Origin: DAOTYE01 sp034434915
Lineage (GTDB): Bacteria > Chloroflexota > Dehalococcoidia > Dehalococcoidales > RBG-16-60-22
Assembly (NCBI GenBank): GCA_034434915.1
Contig: DAOTYE010000027.1
Coordinates: 1-28,160 of the forward strand
Length of the DNA stretch: 28,160 bases
Direction of reading: 5' to 3'
In this document: positions 1 to 6,740 of the stretch, in pieces
Position numbering within the stretch: position 1 is the stretch's first letter
Layout: every line of letters starts with the position of its first letter
The notes under the pieces: generated by a model
The model's input: only the letters and a program-made list of their open reading frames with translations
What the model was told of the DNA's origin: nothing
The model's database searches: none
Made by a program: the position numbers and the translations under genes

Positions 1-294
1 TATACGAAGGAGTTCCGGCAGGAAGCAGTAAAGCTGGTAATGGAGGAGAAGATATCAATGCCAGAAGCAGCCCGCCGGTTATCCTTGCCGCGGTCTACAT
101 TGAGGAATTGGGTAAGAGCTTACAAGTCCGGTAGGTTGGGAGAAGTAGGTAAAACATATAGGCCTCTAACAGAGATGGAGATGGAGTTAGCCCGGGTCAA
201 AAAGGAGAACTCTGAACTCAAGATGGAGCGAGACATATTAAAAAAAGCAGCCGCGTACTTTGCCAAGGAGTCGCTGCACGGTACGCGGCGATGA
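1..294 (+). CDS. IS3-family transposase OrfA, partial at 5' end
   Basis: The frame is open from base 1. It reads YTKEFRQEAVKLVMEE before the first internal ATG at 40, so the true start is upstream of the window. The N-terminal part is a helix-turn-helix (MPEAARRLSLPRSTLRNWV) that would bind the terminal inverted repeats. The C-terminal part is a charged, leucine-containing coiled coil (MEMELARVKKENSELKMERDIL), the usual OrfA multimerisation zipper. The stop codon overlaps the OrfB ATG (ATGA at 291-294). An A7 run at 240-246 in front of the stop is a candidate -1 frameshift site for making the OrfAB transposase. Confidence 0.9.
   Translation, partial: YTKEFRQEAVKLVMEEKISMPEAARRLSLPRSTLRNWVRAYKSGRLGEVGKTYRPLTEMEMELARVKKENSELKMERDILKKAAAYFAKESLHGTRR
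240..247 (+). other. Candidate -1 programmed frameshift site (A7G)
   Basis: Bases 240-246 are seven A residues followed by G. In the OrfA frame this reads TTA AAA AAA GCA, so a -1 slip on A-AAA-AAA enters the OrfB frame. That frame stays open from here to the OrfB ATG at 291. IS3 elements commonly make the OrfAB fusion this way (IS911 uses A6G). No downstream stimulatory structure was verified. Confidence 0.55.
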
Positions 295-1151
295 GACAGA
301 TGCGGCTCCATTACCCCATACCGCTCCTGAGCCGGATGCTAGGGGTCTCAGCCAGCGGTTTCTATGCCTGGGCCAGCCGGCCACCCTCCGAGTGGGCCAA
401 GGAAGAGATGCGACTAGAGGTAGCGATTAAAGCGGCACACAGGCGGACCCGGCAGACCTACGGAGCGGAGAGACTGCAGCATGAGCTGGCCGAGGATGGC
501 ATAAGAGTGGGCATCTGTCGTATCAAGCGTATCAAGAGGAAGCTGGGTCTACGCTGCAAACAGAAGCGGAAATTTAAGGCGACCACCGACTCCGGGCATA
601 AACTGCCGGTGGCGGAGAACTTACTTAAGCAGCAGTTTAAGGCATATGAACCGAATTCAGTGTGGGTAAGCGATATCACCTATGTACCTACCAATGAAGG
701 CTGGCTGTACCTGGCCGGGCACAAAGACCTCTTCACCAGTGAGATTGTGGGCTATGCCATGGGAGAGAGACTAACGCGGAACCTGGTCAACCAGTCTCTG
801 CTGCAGGCGGTAACCACCAGGAGACCGGAGAAAGGGCTGCTGCACCACTCCGACCGCGGCAGTCAGTACTGCAGCCATGAGTATCAGGACCTGTTAAATC
901 AGTTTGGACTGGAAGTGTCTATGAGCGGAACTGGGAACTGCTTTGATAATGCGCCGATGGAGAGCTTCTGAGGAATTCTCAAGCAGGAACTGATTAATCA
1001 CCGCCATTATCGTACCCGGCGAGAAGCGATTGAAGATATTACGGAATACATTGAGATATTTTACAACCGGCAACGGCGGCAGGCTAAGCTGGGCTACCTA
1101 TCGCCAGTAGCCTATGCCAGGAAATACTATGCCGGGCTGGTGGCAGCATGA
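291..1151 (+). pseudogene. IS3-family transposase OrfB, interrupted by in-frame TGA
   Basis: This is the DDE integrase-core subunit of the IS3 transposase. An N-terminal HTH_21-like region (TYGAERLQHELAEDGIRVG) precedes the catalytic core, with Asp in WVSDITYV, Asp in HHSDRGSQY and Glu in NAPMESF. Translation stops at TGA 969-971, directly after MESF. Relatives usually read MESFWGTLK here, so a TGG to TGA change is the simple explanation. The same frame then continues for 59 codons (GILKQELINHRHY ... YNRQRRQAKLGYLSPVAYARKYY) to TGA 1149-1151, which is the normal OrfB C-terminus. TGA is used as an ordinary stop in ATGA overlaps elsewhere in the window, so recoding is not supported. The frame is otherwise intact, so the inactivation looks recent. 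Confidence 0.9.
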
Positions 1152-1189
1152 AAGGTTTGGTGTCCACTTCGTATTGCGTCAATAGAAAC

Positions 1190-1221
1190 TGTTACCGAAA
1201 GGGTCTTAGCTGCCTCATAAA
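1190..1221 (+). repeat. Left terminal inverted repeat of second IS
   Basis: It begins TGTTACCGAAAGGG and contains TGCCTCA at 1211-1217. It pairs with 2437-2468 on the opposite strand at 24 of 32 positions. The transposase stop codon (TCA on the plus strand, 1222-1224) lies immediately inside it. Confidence 0.7.
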
Positions 1222-2413
1222 TCATGTTACTAACACCTTTTGGGTCATAGCTTTCCTCTGTTCATGAGCAGGAAGTACCGCTAGTTTCCATAGAGACTCG
1301 AGGTTCCCGTTGATCTGCTTCAGCAGGAGGATGGGGTTGAGACCATGGTAGATTGCCGCCACCTCCTGCTGCTTTGCCTCTGTGAGCACGCCGGATTCAA
1401 GTGTCCGCTGATAGGGTGTTAGAGCCGTGTCGTATACCTTGTGTACCTTAGCCCCGTGCCTAGTCTTGCTTACCAGCTTCATTACCGGCTGGAAGAAATT
1501 AACATAGAGGCGAAGCAGGTTGTAAGTCCGATTGAGTGTCTCGTAAGCTGCTCTCGAGTTATAGCGGTCATAGCCAATAAGCCGCCTCACTACCGACCAG
1601 TTTTTCTGCTCCACATGGCAGTTATCGTTTTTCCTTATAAGAGCGGGAGCGAGTGAAGGTGATTTTCTCACGCTGACAATAGGCGAAAAGGTGCTGATTG
1701 ATAAACTCACTGCCATTGTCGGAGTCCAGTCCCAGGAGAGGGAAGGGCAGGCGCTGCCGCACCCGTTGCACTGCGCTCCCGACGCGTTCCTGCCCCTTTC
1801 CCCATACCGCAACACACTCAGACCATCCCGTGGCGATATCCACTGTGGATAAGGTGTTCAGATAGAAGCCTTCAGGGCTCTCACCGCAGTGGGGCACCAG
1901 GTCAGCCTCAAGAAAACCGGGTTTGTTTTCTTCCCAGTCGGCAAAGGTGCGAATGGGGATGGAACTCTTGAGCAGGCTTGCTGGCTTGGTGGTGCTAAAG
2001 GGACGACGCCCTCCCAGGCGCCGCCAGGGCTTTAGCAACCGGTCAATAGTAGACGGACTCATCTGACAAAGCTGGGCTTCAACCTCGGCTGACATGGCGG
2101 TCTCACCGTGTCTACGGAGAACCCTGATCAACTCCGGCAAAAACGGGCGCAGTCGCTTGGAGCATAGGCGGTCAGTGGCCTCCCAGGCGACCCGTAGTGC
2201 CCCAACCAAGGTGGCGCCGTACGTTCGGGGACGCCCACGTTTCTTATTGGACCTCGGCTTATTCCCCTGGTGCAGCAGGCGAATTGCCGACTTGCGGTGG
2301 TGCCCCGTTACTTTGGTGAACTCGTCGAGAATCTTACCTTTCTCCTTCCTCGGCGCTCGAAGATATCGCTCTCGGATTGCCTCGGTATATTCTCGTATGC
2401 TTGTTCGTGTCAT
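1222..2413 (-). pseudogene. DDE transposase of second IS, single-base frameshift
   Basis: Start ATG at 2413 has a strong RBS (TAAGGAGGCAAC). The N-terminal region (MTRTSIREYTEAIRERYLRAPRKEKG) is a basic HTH-type domain, followed by an integrase core with Asp in FLEADLVPH and Asp in LDSDNGSEF. The first frame then ends prematurely (SRSYKEKR-stop, ending at 1622). The -1 or +2 frame carries the rest: KNDNCHVEQKNWSVVRRLIGYD with the catalytic Glu, through to QKVLVT-stop at 1222. Removing one C of the pair at 1633-1634 joins the frames as SYKKNDNCHVEQKN. So a single G insertion on the coding strand separates the third catalytic residue from the first two. The protein would be about 396 aa if repaired. 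Confidence 0.88.
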
Positions 2414-2436
2414 GTTGCCTCCTTACGGTAACAGTT

Positions 2437-2468
2437 TTTCTGAGGCAACCATACCACCTTCGGTAACA
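2437..2468 (-). repeat. Right terminal inverted repeat of second IS
   Basis: Read on the minus strand it starts TGTTACCGAAGG and contains TTGCCTCAG. It is the partner of 1190-1221. A second TGTTACCG core lies 31 bases further in (2425-2432), between the terminus and the transposase RBS, so the transposase promoter region carries two candidate transposase-binding sites. Confidence 0.65.
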
Positions 2469-2831
2469 ATAATTATAAGTCAATTCGCAGTCTTGACGTT
2501 TTCACATTCCTACGGTAGAATCAGAAAGGGGAGGGATTGAAACCCAATCCCGGGGGAGTCTGACTCGGTGGTCCTGGCGTGAGGCACTACACAGTTGGCT
2601 CCCCCTTTTCTAAGTTTTCTCACGTCTGAATCTGCGGTCCAGTCCTCTGAATTTCTCATCCATTTCCAGGCAGACATGTCCGGAAATTGCCTGTGCGGAG
2701 CTTCAGAAACAATCTTAAAGGCAGATGAAGATGTTTCGCCTCCAAATACATATACATATATAGTATTAGCAACAAGGTTTTGCGGAAGATTTACTAGCAC
2801 AAGCCCGGTTATTTCATAGCCTTTCCAATTC
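2469..2831. other. Intergenic stretch, no confident gene
   Basis: This lies between the second IS and the regulatory region of the phosphate-binding protein. A minus-strand frame at 2510-2839 (109 codons, TTG start, no RBS) contains protein-like phrases such as KNWKGYEITGLVLVNLPQNL, but it matches no family I recognise. It could be a relic cut by the IS. A sequence at 2498-2543 starts GTTTTC and ends GGGATTGAAAC, which is CRISPR-repeat-like but solitary. Confidence 0.4.
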
Positions 2832-2870
2832 TTAATCAAAATTTAACTCAAAATTCACATTTATCTAATA
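2832..2870 (+). promoter_or_regulatory. Candidate PhoP/PhoB-type box: four hexamers at 11-bp spacing
   Basis: TTAATC (2832), TTAACT (2843), TTCACA (2854) and the weaker CTAATA (2865) recur at exactly 11-bp intervals. They end just before a -35-like TTGATA at 2876. Gram-positive PhoP boxes are direct repeats of TT(A/C/T)A(C/T)A at 11-bp spacing. The target gene here is a phosphate-binding protein and a winged-helix regulator follows it, so control by phosphate starvation is a reasonable inference. Confidence 0.45.
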
Positions 2871-2875
2871 ACGTC

Positions 2876-2907
2876 TTGATAAATTCCTAAAAAGCCTCTG
2901 CGATAAT
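2876..2907 (+). promoter_or_regulatory. Putative promoter of pstS-like gene
   Basis: TTGATA at 2876-2881 is followed at 2902 by GATAAT, with the extended -10 element TG at 2899-2900. The 20-bp spacer is long, which fits an activator-dependent promoter carrying direct repeats immediately upstream. This is pattern matching only. Confidence 0.35.
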
Positions 2908-2954
2908 ACCTCAAGAGAGAAATCAGAAACCACTATCTTTAGCGAGGTGCTGGT

Positions 2955-3782
2955 TTGAAAAGTTTAAGTTCTAGCCGATATTTAGTGATTTGTATCACTT
3001 TGCTGTTTTCCACACTGATAGCGTTGTTTATGGGATGTGGCGGTGGTCAAGCAAAGAAGACAATCAGTGAGTGCGGCTCCACGACGATGCAGCCGCTGGC
3101 TGAAGAGCTGGCGTTCGCTTTTATGAGCAAGTTTCCGGATGTAGCAGTTGCTGTAAGCGGCGGGGGCTCCAGTACCGGTATTAAAGCCGTCGCCGAAGGT
3201 TTGGTTGATATAGGTGCGGCATCACGCAAGCTTACTAAGCATGAAGAGATGGCTGTGATTCCACATGTTATTGCTTATGACTGTATAGCCATCGCTGTTC
3301 ACCCGGACAATAAAATCAATGGTTTGACTATGGAGCAGTTAAGAGCAATTTATGCTGGTGAAATCACCAATTGGCAAGAAGTGGGTGGTCTGGACTCTGT
3401 TATCACGGTTGTCGCGCGCGAAGAAGGCTCTGGCACAAGGACTGCTTTTGAGGAAATGGTGATGCTGGGTGGCGCGGTAGCGGTAACTAACAAGGCTATC
3501 CTTATGCCAAGCAATGGAGCTATGCGCAGCGCTGTCGCCGGGGATATTTCATCAATAGGATTCGTTTCCCGGGGTTACCTGGATAACTCTGTGAAGGCAC
3601 TGAAAATTGACGGATTTGAACCCAGTCTGGAGAATGCCCGAAATGGCAATTATCCTATCGTACGCCCCTTGTTGTTTCTCACAAAAAAGAAACCTTCCGG
3701 TCTGGTCAAGGAATTCCTGGATTTTTGCTTAAGCCCTGAAGGACAGGCAATTGTCGCCAAGGAATATTTGCCGGTTAAATGA
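2955..3782 (+). CDS. pstS: Phosphate ABC transporter substrate-binding lipoprotein (PstS family)
   Basis: This is the extracellular phosphate-binding component of a Pst-type importer. Residues 1-27 form a lipoprotein signal peptide: basic start, hydrophobic stretch VICITLLFSTLIALF, and lipobox FMGC with Cys28 as lipidation site. The mature part begins with the PstS signature SECGSTTMQPLAEELA. It has the anion-binding segment SGGGSSTGIKAVAEG, IAIAVHPDNKINGLT, and AREEGSGTRTAFEEM, typical of the PBP-like-2 fold. Length (275 aa) is normal. The start is TTG, preceded by GCGAGGTG. No pstC, pstA, pstB or phoU is near, so the permease must be elsewhere, or the protein acts as a sensor or accessory binder. 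A response regulator follows after 57 bases, probably co-transcribed. The exact ligand (phosphate rather than tungstate or similar) is inferred from family signatures. Confidence 0.85.
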   Translation: MKSLSSSRYLVICITLLFSTLIALFMGCGGGQAKKTISECGSTTMQPLAEELAFAFMSKFPDVAVAVSGGGSSTGIKAVAEGLVDIGAASRKLTKHEEMAVIPHVIAYDCIAIAVHPDNKINGLTMEQLRAIYAGEITNWQEVGGLDSVITVVAREEGSGTRTAFEEMVMLGGAVAVTNKAILMPSNGAMRSAVAGDISSIGFVSRGYLDNSVKALKIDGFEPSLENARNGNYPIVRPLLFLTKKKPSGLVKEFLDFCLSPEGQAIVAKEYLPVK

Positions 3783-3839
3783 AAGCTACCTCTCGCCTCA
3801 GAACTGCGCAACAGGCAGGGGGAAAAGTAAGATAGAAAA

Positions 3840-4538
3840 ATGTGTAATAAGAAAATCCTGTTTGTGAATGCGCGTGAAGACATATGTAGGCTTTTTCAGG
3901 ACGCTCTCAATGGAAGCTATAAATTGCTTTTTGCATGTGGAGAGGATGTATCAGAGTTAAATATTGCTGATAAGCCTGATTTAATTGTCCTTGACGGCAG
4001 TAGTGAAAGGAAGTTCTTCAATCTATGCCGTGATATTCGCCTGGCGACTGCCGCTCCTATTTTAGTAATCAATAATAGCGAAGAAGAGCTGGATATTATA
4101 AAGTGGCTTGAAGCTGGTGCTGATGACTGTGTCAGGAAGATATTTAGTACCCGGGAGGTGATAGCCCGTATCCGCGCTTTAATAAGGCGTGGAGAGACTG
4201 TTGATAAAGAGCCATCCGTAACTCATGATGATGCTTCTCTGATTCTCTCCTCTGACGGACTTGAAATTGATATCTATAATCACAAAGTAACCCGTGACCG
4301 TGTACCGGTCATGCTTAACCGGCGGGAATTCAATTTACTGGTGGTTCTGGTCAAAAACAGAAACAAAGCCTTAAGCCGGGAGCAACTGCTAGAACAGGCT
4401 TGGGGCGTTGATTTTGGGGGCTATGCCCGCACCGTTGATACCCATATGTGGTCTCTCAGGCAAAAGCTTGAAAAGGAGCCAGCCCATCCCAAACACTTGA
4501 TTACGGTGCGTGGATATGGCTACCGCTTTGAGCCGTGA
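3840..4538 (+). CDS. OmpR/PhoB-family response regulator with degenerate receiver
   Basis: Residues 4-115 are a receiver domain. D52 in DLIVLD is the expected phosphoacceptor and K100 in CVRKIF the conserved Lys. The usual acidic pair after beta-1 (VDDE) is replaced by VNARE (residues 9-13), the beta-4 Thr/Ser is Asn78, and the residue after K100 is Ile instead of Pro. Residues about 135-232 are a winged-helix Trans_reg_C domain (LNRREFNLLVVLVKNRNKALSREQLLEQAWG ... RTVDTHMWSLRQKLE ... ITVRGYGYRFEP), well conserved and likely DNA-binding. No histidine kinase is adjacent. With pstS just upstream and PhoP-like repeats before pstS, it may control phosphate genes. The altered acid pocket suggests weak or phosphorylation-independent switching. 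Confidence 0.85.
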   Translation: MCNKKILFVNAREDICRLFQDALNGSYKLLFACGEDVSELNIADKPDLIVLDGSSERKFFNLCRDIRLATAAPILVINNSEEELDIIKWLEAGADDCVRKIFSTREVIARIRALIRRGETVDKEPSVTHDDASLILSSDGLEIDIYNHKVTRDRVPVMLNRREFNLLVVLVKNRNKALSREQLLEQAWGVDFGGYARTVDTHMWSLRQKLEKEPAHPKHLITVRGYGYRFEP

Positions 4539-4559
4539 CTGAATGCCGAATAAAAGCCT

Positions 4560-4578
4560 GACGCTGTTTCTAAGCGTC
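4560..4578 (+). terminator. Weak hairpin after response regulator
   Basis: GACGCT (4560-4565) pairs with AGCGTC (4573-4578) around a 7-nt loop. The following sequence is only mildly T-rich (TGTGTTGTC). A second small hairpin, AAAGC/GCTTT at 4708-4722 followed by TATTTT, lies closer to the convergent gene. Either could end transcription in this 196-bp gap; neither is strong. Confidence 0.25.
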
Positions 4579-4734
4579 TGTGTTGTCATGGCTTTCTGAA
4601 GCGGTCTAAAGTCGCGGGTCAAGCCTGTTATAATGGCCTTTTTGCTGTGCTTCTACGTTAAACAGGTCATTCCTTGGTCTTTTATATCTTTCCTTCTTTC
4701 TGTTTCTAAAGCCGGGTGCTTTTATTTTGCCTTA

Positions 4735-5505
4735 TTAAAGACCATACCGCTTATTAAATTCGTCCACAATTGCCAGCAGGTCATCGTCTAGCAGTTTTCG
4801 TACCCTGGCTACAATACGATTCGGAATACGCCCGTAATAAGCCTGTGCAATGCCGCCAGCCATACAGGCGAGGCTATCACTATCACCGCCCAGAGATACC
4901 GCTTTCCTGATGGCATCTTCATAGTCCTTTGATTCCAGGAAAGCGATGATTGCCTGCGGCACCGAGCCCTGGCAGGTCTCATCAAAGCGGTACCACGGAC
5001 GGATTTCATCCAGCGTCTGGAGCAGGTTGTAACCAAAGGTGTCCTCAACGTACTGTTTTATCCTCTCTTTGCTTTCTCCTGACCTCGCCAGAAAGATGCA
5101 GGCGGCCACGGCTTGGGCACCCTTGATTCCTTCCGGGTGGTTATGGGTAACGGCGGCGCTCTTCTCGGCTTCCCGCAAGACTGTATCAAGGCTGGAGAAG
5201 GCAAAGCCCACCGGGCTGACCCGCATGGCTGAACCGTTGCCGAAGCTATTGTAAGGGGCAAGGCTTTTGCTGCCCAGCCACCGGATAAACATGCCGCCAT
5301 AGCCGGCGTGCGGGTAGCGCCGGCCGTATTCTTTCAGAGTAACAGCATAGTCTTTACCGTGCAAAATGCAATCAGCAATGGCGACGGTCAGCACGGTGTC
5401 GTCCGTGAAACGGGACTGTGGGGTAAAGAGTTCAAAGTCATACGATTTGGTATAATGCCATTCGTATGACGAGCCGATGATGTCACCGGCAATGGCGCCC
5501 AGCAT
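4735..5505 (-). CDS. ADP-ribosylglycohydrolase family protein
   Basis: This is a DraG/ARH-type hydrolase that would remove ADP-ribose from proteins, nucleic acids or small molecules using two Mg ions. MLGAIAGDIIGSSYEW opens the family. Metal ligands are visible as TDD (residues 34-36, in RFTDDTVLT) and as the C-terminal GGDSDSLACMAGG. The central NGSAMRVSP and THNHPEGIKGA motifs are also typical. Length 256 aa is normal. An RBS (AAAGGAG) lies 11 bases before the ATG. No ADP-ribosyltransferase partner is nearby, so the substrate is unknown. It may serve general ADP-ribose metabolism rather than nitrogenase control. Confidence 0.9.
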   Translation of the reverse strand: MLGAIAGDIIGSSYEWHYTKSYDFELFTPQSRFTDDTVLTVAIADCILHGKDYAVTLKEYGRRYPHAGYGGMFIRWLGSKSLAPYNSFGNGSAMRVSPVGFAFSSLDTVLREAEKSAAVTHNHPEGIKGAQAVAACIFLARSGESKERIKQYVEDTFGYNLLQTLDEIRPWYRFDETCQGSVPQAIIAFLESKDYEDAIRKAVSLGGDSDSLACMAGGIAQAYYGRIPNRIVARVRKLLDDDLLAIVDEFNKRYGL

Positions 5506-5623
5506 GACTTAACTGTCTCCTTTATCCGCCGGCATCCAGCCATGACAGGCTGGTGGTCTCAATGTCAAGGCAGGCGTCAGACATGCACCATCCACTCAAA
5601 GCCCCCAGCCAGTCTAGTAAATT

Positions 5624-5851
5624 TCATAATTTGAGATGAAATCCGGTCACTTTTTGCTTTGACTTCTGTTTCAGGTCAACTGTTTCAAGCAGGCGTAGAG
5701 ACAAGCTGTGGATATGCTCGGGATTATGATAAAACCAGATTTCACCATAGTCCCGTAATTTCTGCCCGAGGTCTTCAAGTGGGCTGGTGCCTTTCAGGCT
5801 ATGGTTCTTGCCAGCCGAACAGTTTGCCGCGTGATATTCGGGAGGGTCGGC
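5624..5851 (-). pseudogene. Coding-like relic without start codon, family unknown
   Basis: A minus-strand frame of 75 codons between two stops reads ADPPEYHAANCSAGKN ... LEDLGQKLRDYGEIWFYHN ... HIHSLSLRLLETVDLKQ and ends at TGA 5624-5626. It has no ATG, GTG or TTG near its beginning. The amino-acid composition looks like real protein. A second frame just upstream (PICGVENPDKGKPTLPNITR ... RLARTIA-stop) also looks coding and overlaps it, so a frameshifted gene of roughly 80-90 codons is possible. It lies between the ADP-ribosylglycohydrolase and the DUF5679 gene on the same strand. I do not recognise a family. Confidence 0.35.
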
Positions 5852-5886
5852 TTACCTTTATCTGGATTTTCAACGCCGCAAATGGG

Positions 5887-6027
5887 CTACTTCTTACCGA
5901 TGACGTACATCTTCGTCCCGCAGGTGGGGCAGACCCCCTGAGTAGCCGGTTTGCCATTCTTCATGGTGATGGCTTTAGCGTCCTTCATCTCTTTCTTGGC
6001 TCTGCATTTGACACAGTAGGCTTCCAT
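5887..6027 (-). CDS. DUF5679 small zinc-ribbon protein (46 aa)
   Basis: The ATG at 6025-6027 has a near-perfect RBS (CAGGAGGATTCAT). The 46-aa product starts MEAYCVKCRAKKEMKD, continues TMKNGKPATQG and ends CPTCGTKMYVIGKK. It carries two CxxC pairs (C5/C8 and C33/C36) that should bind one zinc. The charged KKEMKD segment and the TMKNG.PA..G core match the DUF5679 family as I know it. That family is common in Chloroflexota and Actinobacteria and has no assigned function. It is monocistronic or leads into the relic downstream. Confidence 0.85.
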   Translation of the reverse strand: MEAYCVKCRAKKEMKDAKAITMKNGKPATQGVCPTCGTKMYVIGKK

Positions 6028-6293
6028 ATGAATCCTCCTGACCCTCAATCATAAAACAGGATAGCAGACTCAAATTGGAGCGTCAATAGCGCGCATCGGC
6101 TTGTCTGGATTAGATAATTGGTGCTCCGGCGTCCTTTCTTAAGCCTTCCTTGGGCGGCGGAGCGTAGCGGTCAGCGCCGCCAGCAAAAAGGTTCCGTCTT
6201 GCGGACTGGAGCCTGAGTTTTAATCTGCTTATGGCAGTTGGCCTTGATTTCTGGCTGTCTCCTTGTTTCTCTTCAGAAGCGTAGCCCTGGTTT
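6028..6293. other. Intergenic, no gene seen
   Basis: No reading frame with a credible start was found on either strand. A GC-rich self-complementary patch (GGCGGCGG ... GCGCCGCC, about 6153-6181) could fold but has no T-tract. No tRNA features such as a GTTC loop were found. Confidence 0.5.
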
Positions 6294-6455
6294 CTACCGC
6301 AACTTTTCAGCGGCTACATAGTGCTGTATAGCGTAAGACAGGCAGAATCTCTCATTATAATTCGCCTCATCGGTCACCGCCGGGACATTTATAAACAAAG
6401 ATAACAGAGCATCAATTTTTTCTCTCTCCTCTGCCTGCTCATTCACCTGCGTCAT
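6294..6455 (-). CDS. Hypothetical small acidic protein (53 aa)
   Basis: I chose the internal ATG at 6453-6455, which follows GCGAGGGGATT. A longer frame to 6629 translates through a non-coding intergenic repeat (NPPFTKGD) and is unlikely to be the true N-terminus. The product begins MTQVNEQAEEREKIDALLSL and ends SYAIQHYVAAEKLR. It is probably helical, soluble, has one Cys and no membrane segment. No family recognised. It is divergent from mtnP, with a repeat-containing leader between. It could be a spurious frame. Confidence 0.35.
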   Translation of the reverse strand: MTQVNEQAEEREKIDALLSLFINVPAVTDEANYNERFCLSYAIQHYVAAEKLR

Positions 6456-6564
6456 AATCCCCTCGCCATTTCTGGAAACCTGTGCTACTATGTATTCTGT
6501 GAGAAATAGAGAAACAGTCGTCCCTCCTTTTCCAAAGAGGACAAATATCCAGAGAGACAGTTCG

Positions 6565-6598
6565 TCTCCCTTTGTAAAAGGGGGATTGAGGGGGATTT
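6565..6598. repeat. Intergenic 'GGGGGATT' repeat module
   Basis: TCTCCCTTTGTAAAAGGG is followed by GGATTGAGGGGGATTT. The same module opens the two compound repeats near 26128 and 26891. The first half is a near-perfect hairpin (CCCTTT / AAAGGG). Such modules occur dispersed in many anaerobe genomes. Here it sits in the leader of the mtnP operon. Confidence 0.6.
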
Positions 6599-6605
6599 CA
6601 GAACC

Positions 6606-6720
6606 CATTCGTTTCCATTCGTTTTCCACTCGTTTACCAGTAACAGCTCACGCTCAAATCAACCCCCTCCACGAAGTTCGTTTCCTCAGGTAAAAAATCG
6701 CTAAAAACAAGAAAACGAAT
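6606..6720 (+). repeat. Tandem ATTCGTTT units and distant inverted copy in mtnP leader
   Basis: Three imperfect 10-11 bp units (CATTCGTTTC, CATTCGTTTTC, CACTCGTTTA) run from 6606 to 6636. The middle unit ATTCGTTTTC (6617-6626) has an exact inverted copy GAAAACGAAT at 6711-6720, ending 20 bases before the mtnP ATG. Pairing could present or mask the RBS at 6731-6734, but no known riboswitch was recognised. Confidence 0.4.
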
Positions 6721-6740
6721 CAGGGAATAAAGGAGTCTAT

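Larger units (their letters stand above)
1..1151 (+). mobile_element. IS3-family insertion sequence, left end outside window
   Basis: The two overlapping reading frames (HTH OrfA, then DDE OrfB) are the standard IS3 layout. The left terminal repeat and the OrfA start lie before base 1. The right end must fall in 1152-1189, because the inverted repeat of the next element begins at about 1190. Without the left end, the exact terminus and any target duplication cannot be assigned. OrfB is interrupted by a stop, so this copy is probably not autonomous. Confidence 0.88.
1190..2468 (-). mobile_element. Second DDE insertion sequence (rve-core, ISNCY-like), about 1.28 kb
   Basis: One transposase reading frame is bounded by imperfect 32-bp terminal inverted repeats at 1190-1221 and 2437-2468, matching at 24 of 32 positions. 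Both ends start TGTTACCGAA and contain TGCCTCA further in. A further copy of the terminal motif (CTGTTACCGTAAGG) sits just inside the right end at 2421-2434. No convincing target-site duplication is seen: the left flank ends TAGAAAC and the right flank begins ATAATTA. The transposase is frameshifted. The element abuts the IS3 copy to its left, making a nested or adjacent IS cluster. The family name is tentative. Confidence 0.75.

Noticed and set aside
2510..2839. 109-codon minus-strand frame
   Set aside because: TTG start without RBS, overlaps the candidate PhoP boxes, and no family recognised; mentioned only in the intergenic entry.
5659..6054. 131-codon plus-strand frame
   Set aside because: Overlaps the well-supported DUF5679 gene on the other strand and lacks an RBS; the translation looks like a shadow.
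6150..6235. Possible tRNA or structured RNA in a GC-rich patch
   Set aside because: No acceptor stem closure, anticodon arm or T-loop motif could be found on either strand.
6456..6629. N-terminal extension of the 53-aa protein
   Set aside because: It translates through a dispersed intergenic repeat (NPPFTKGD), a well-known source of false extensions.
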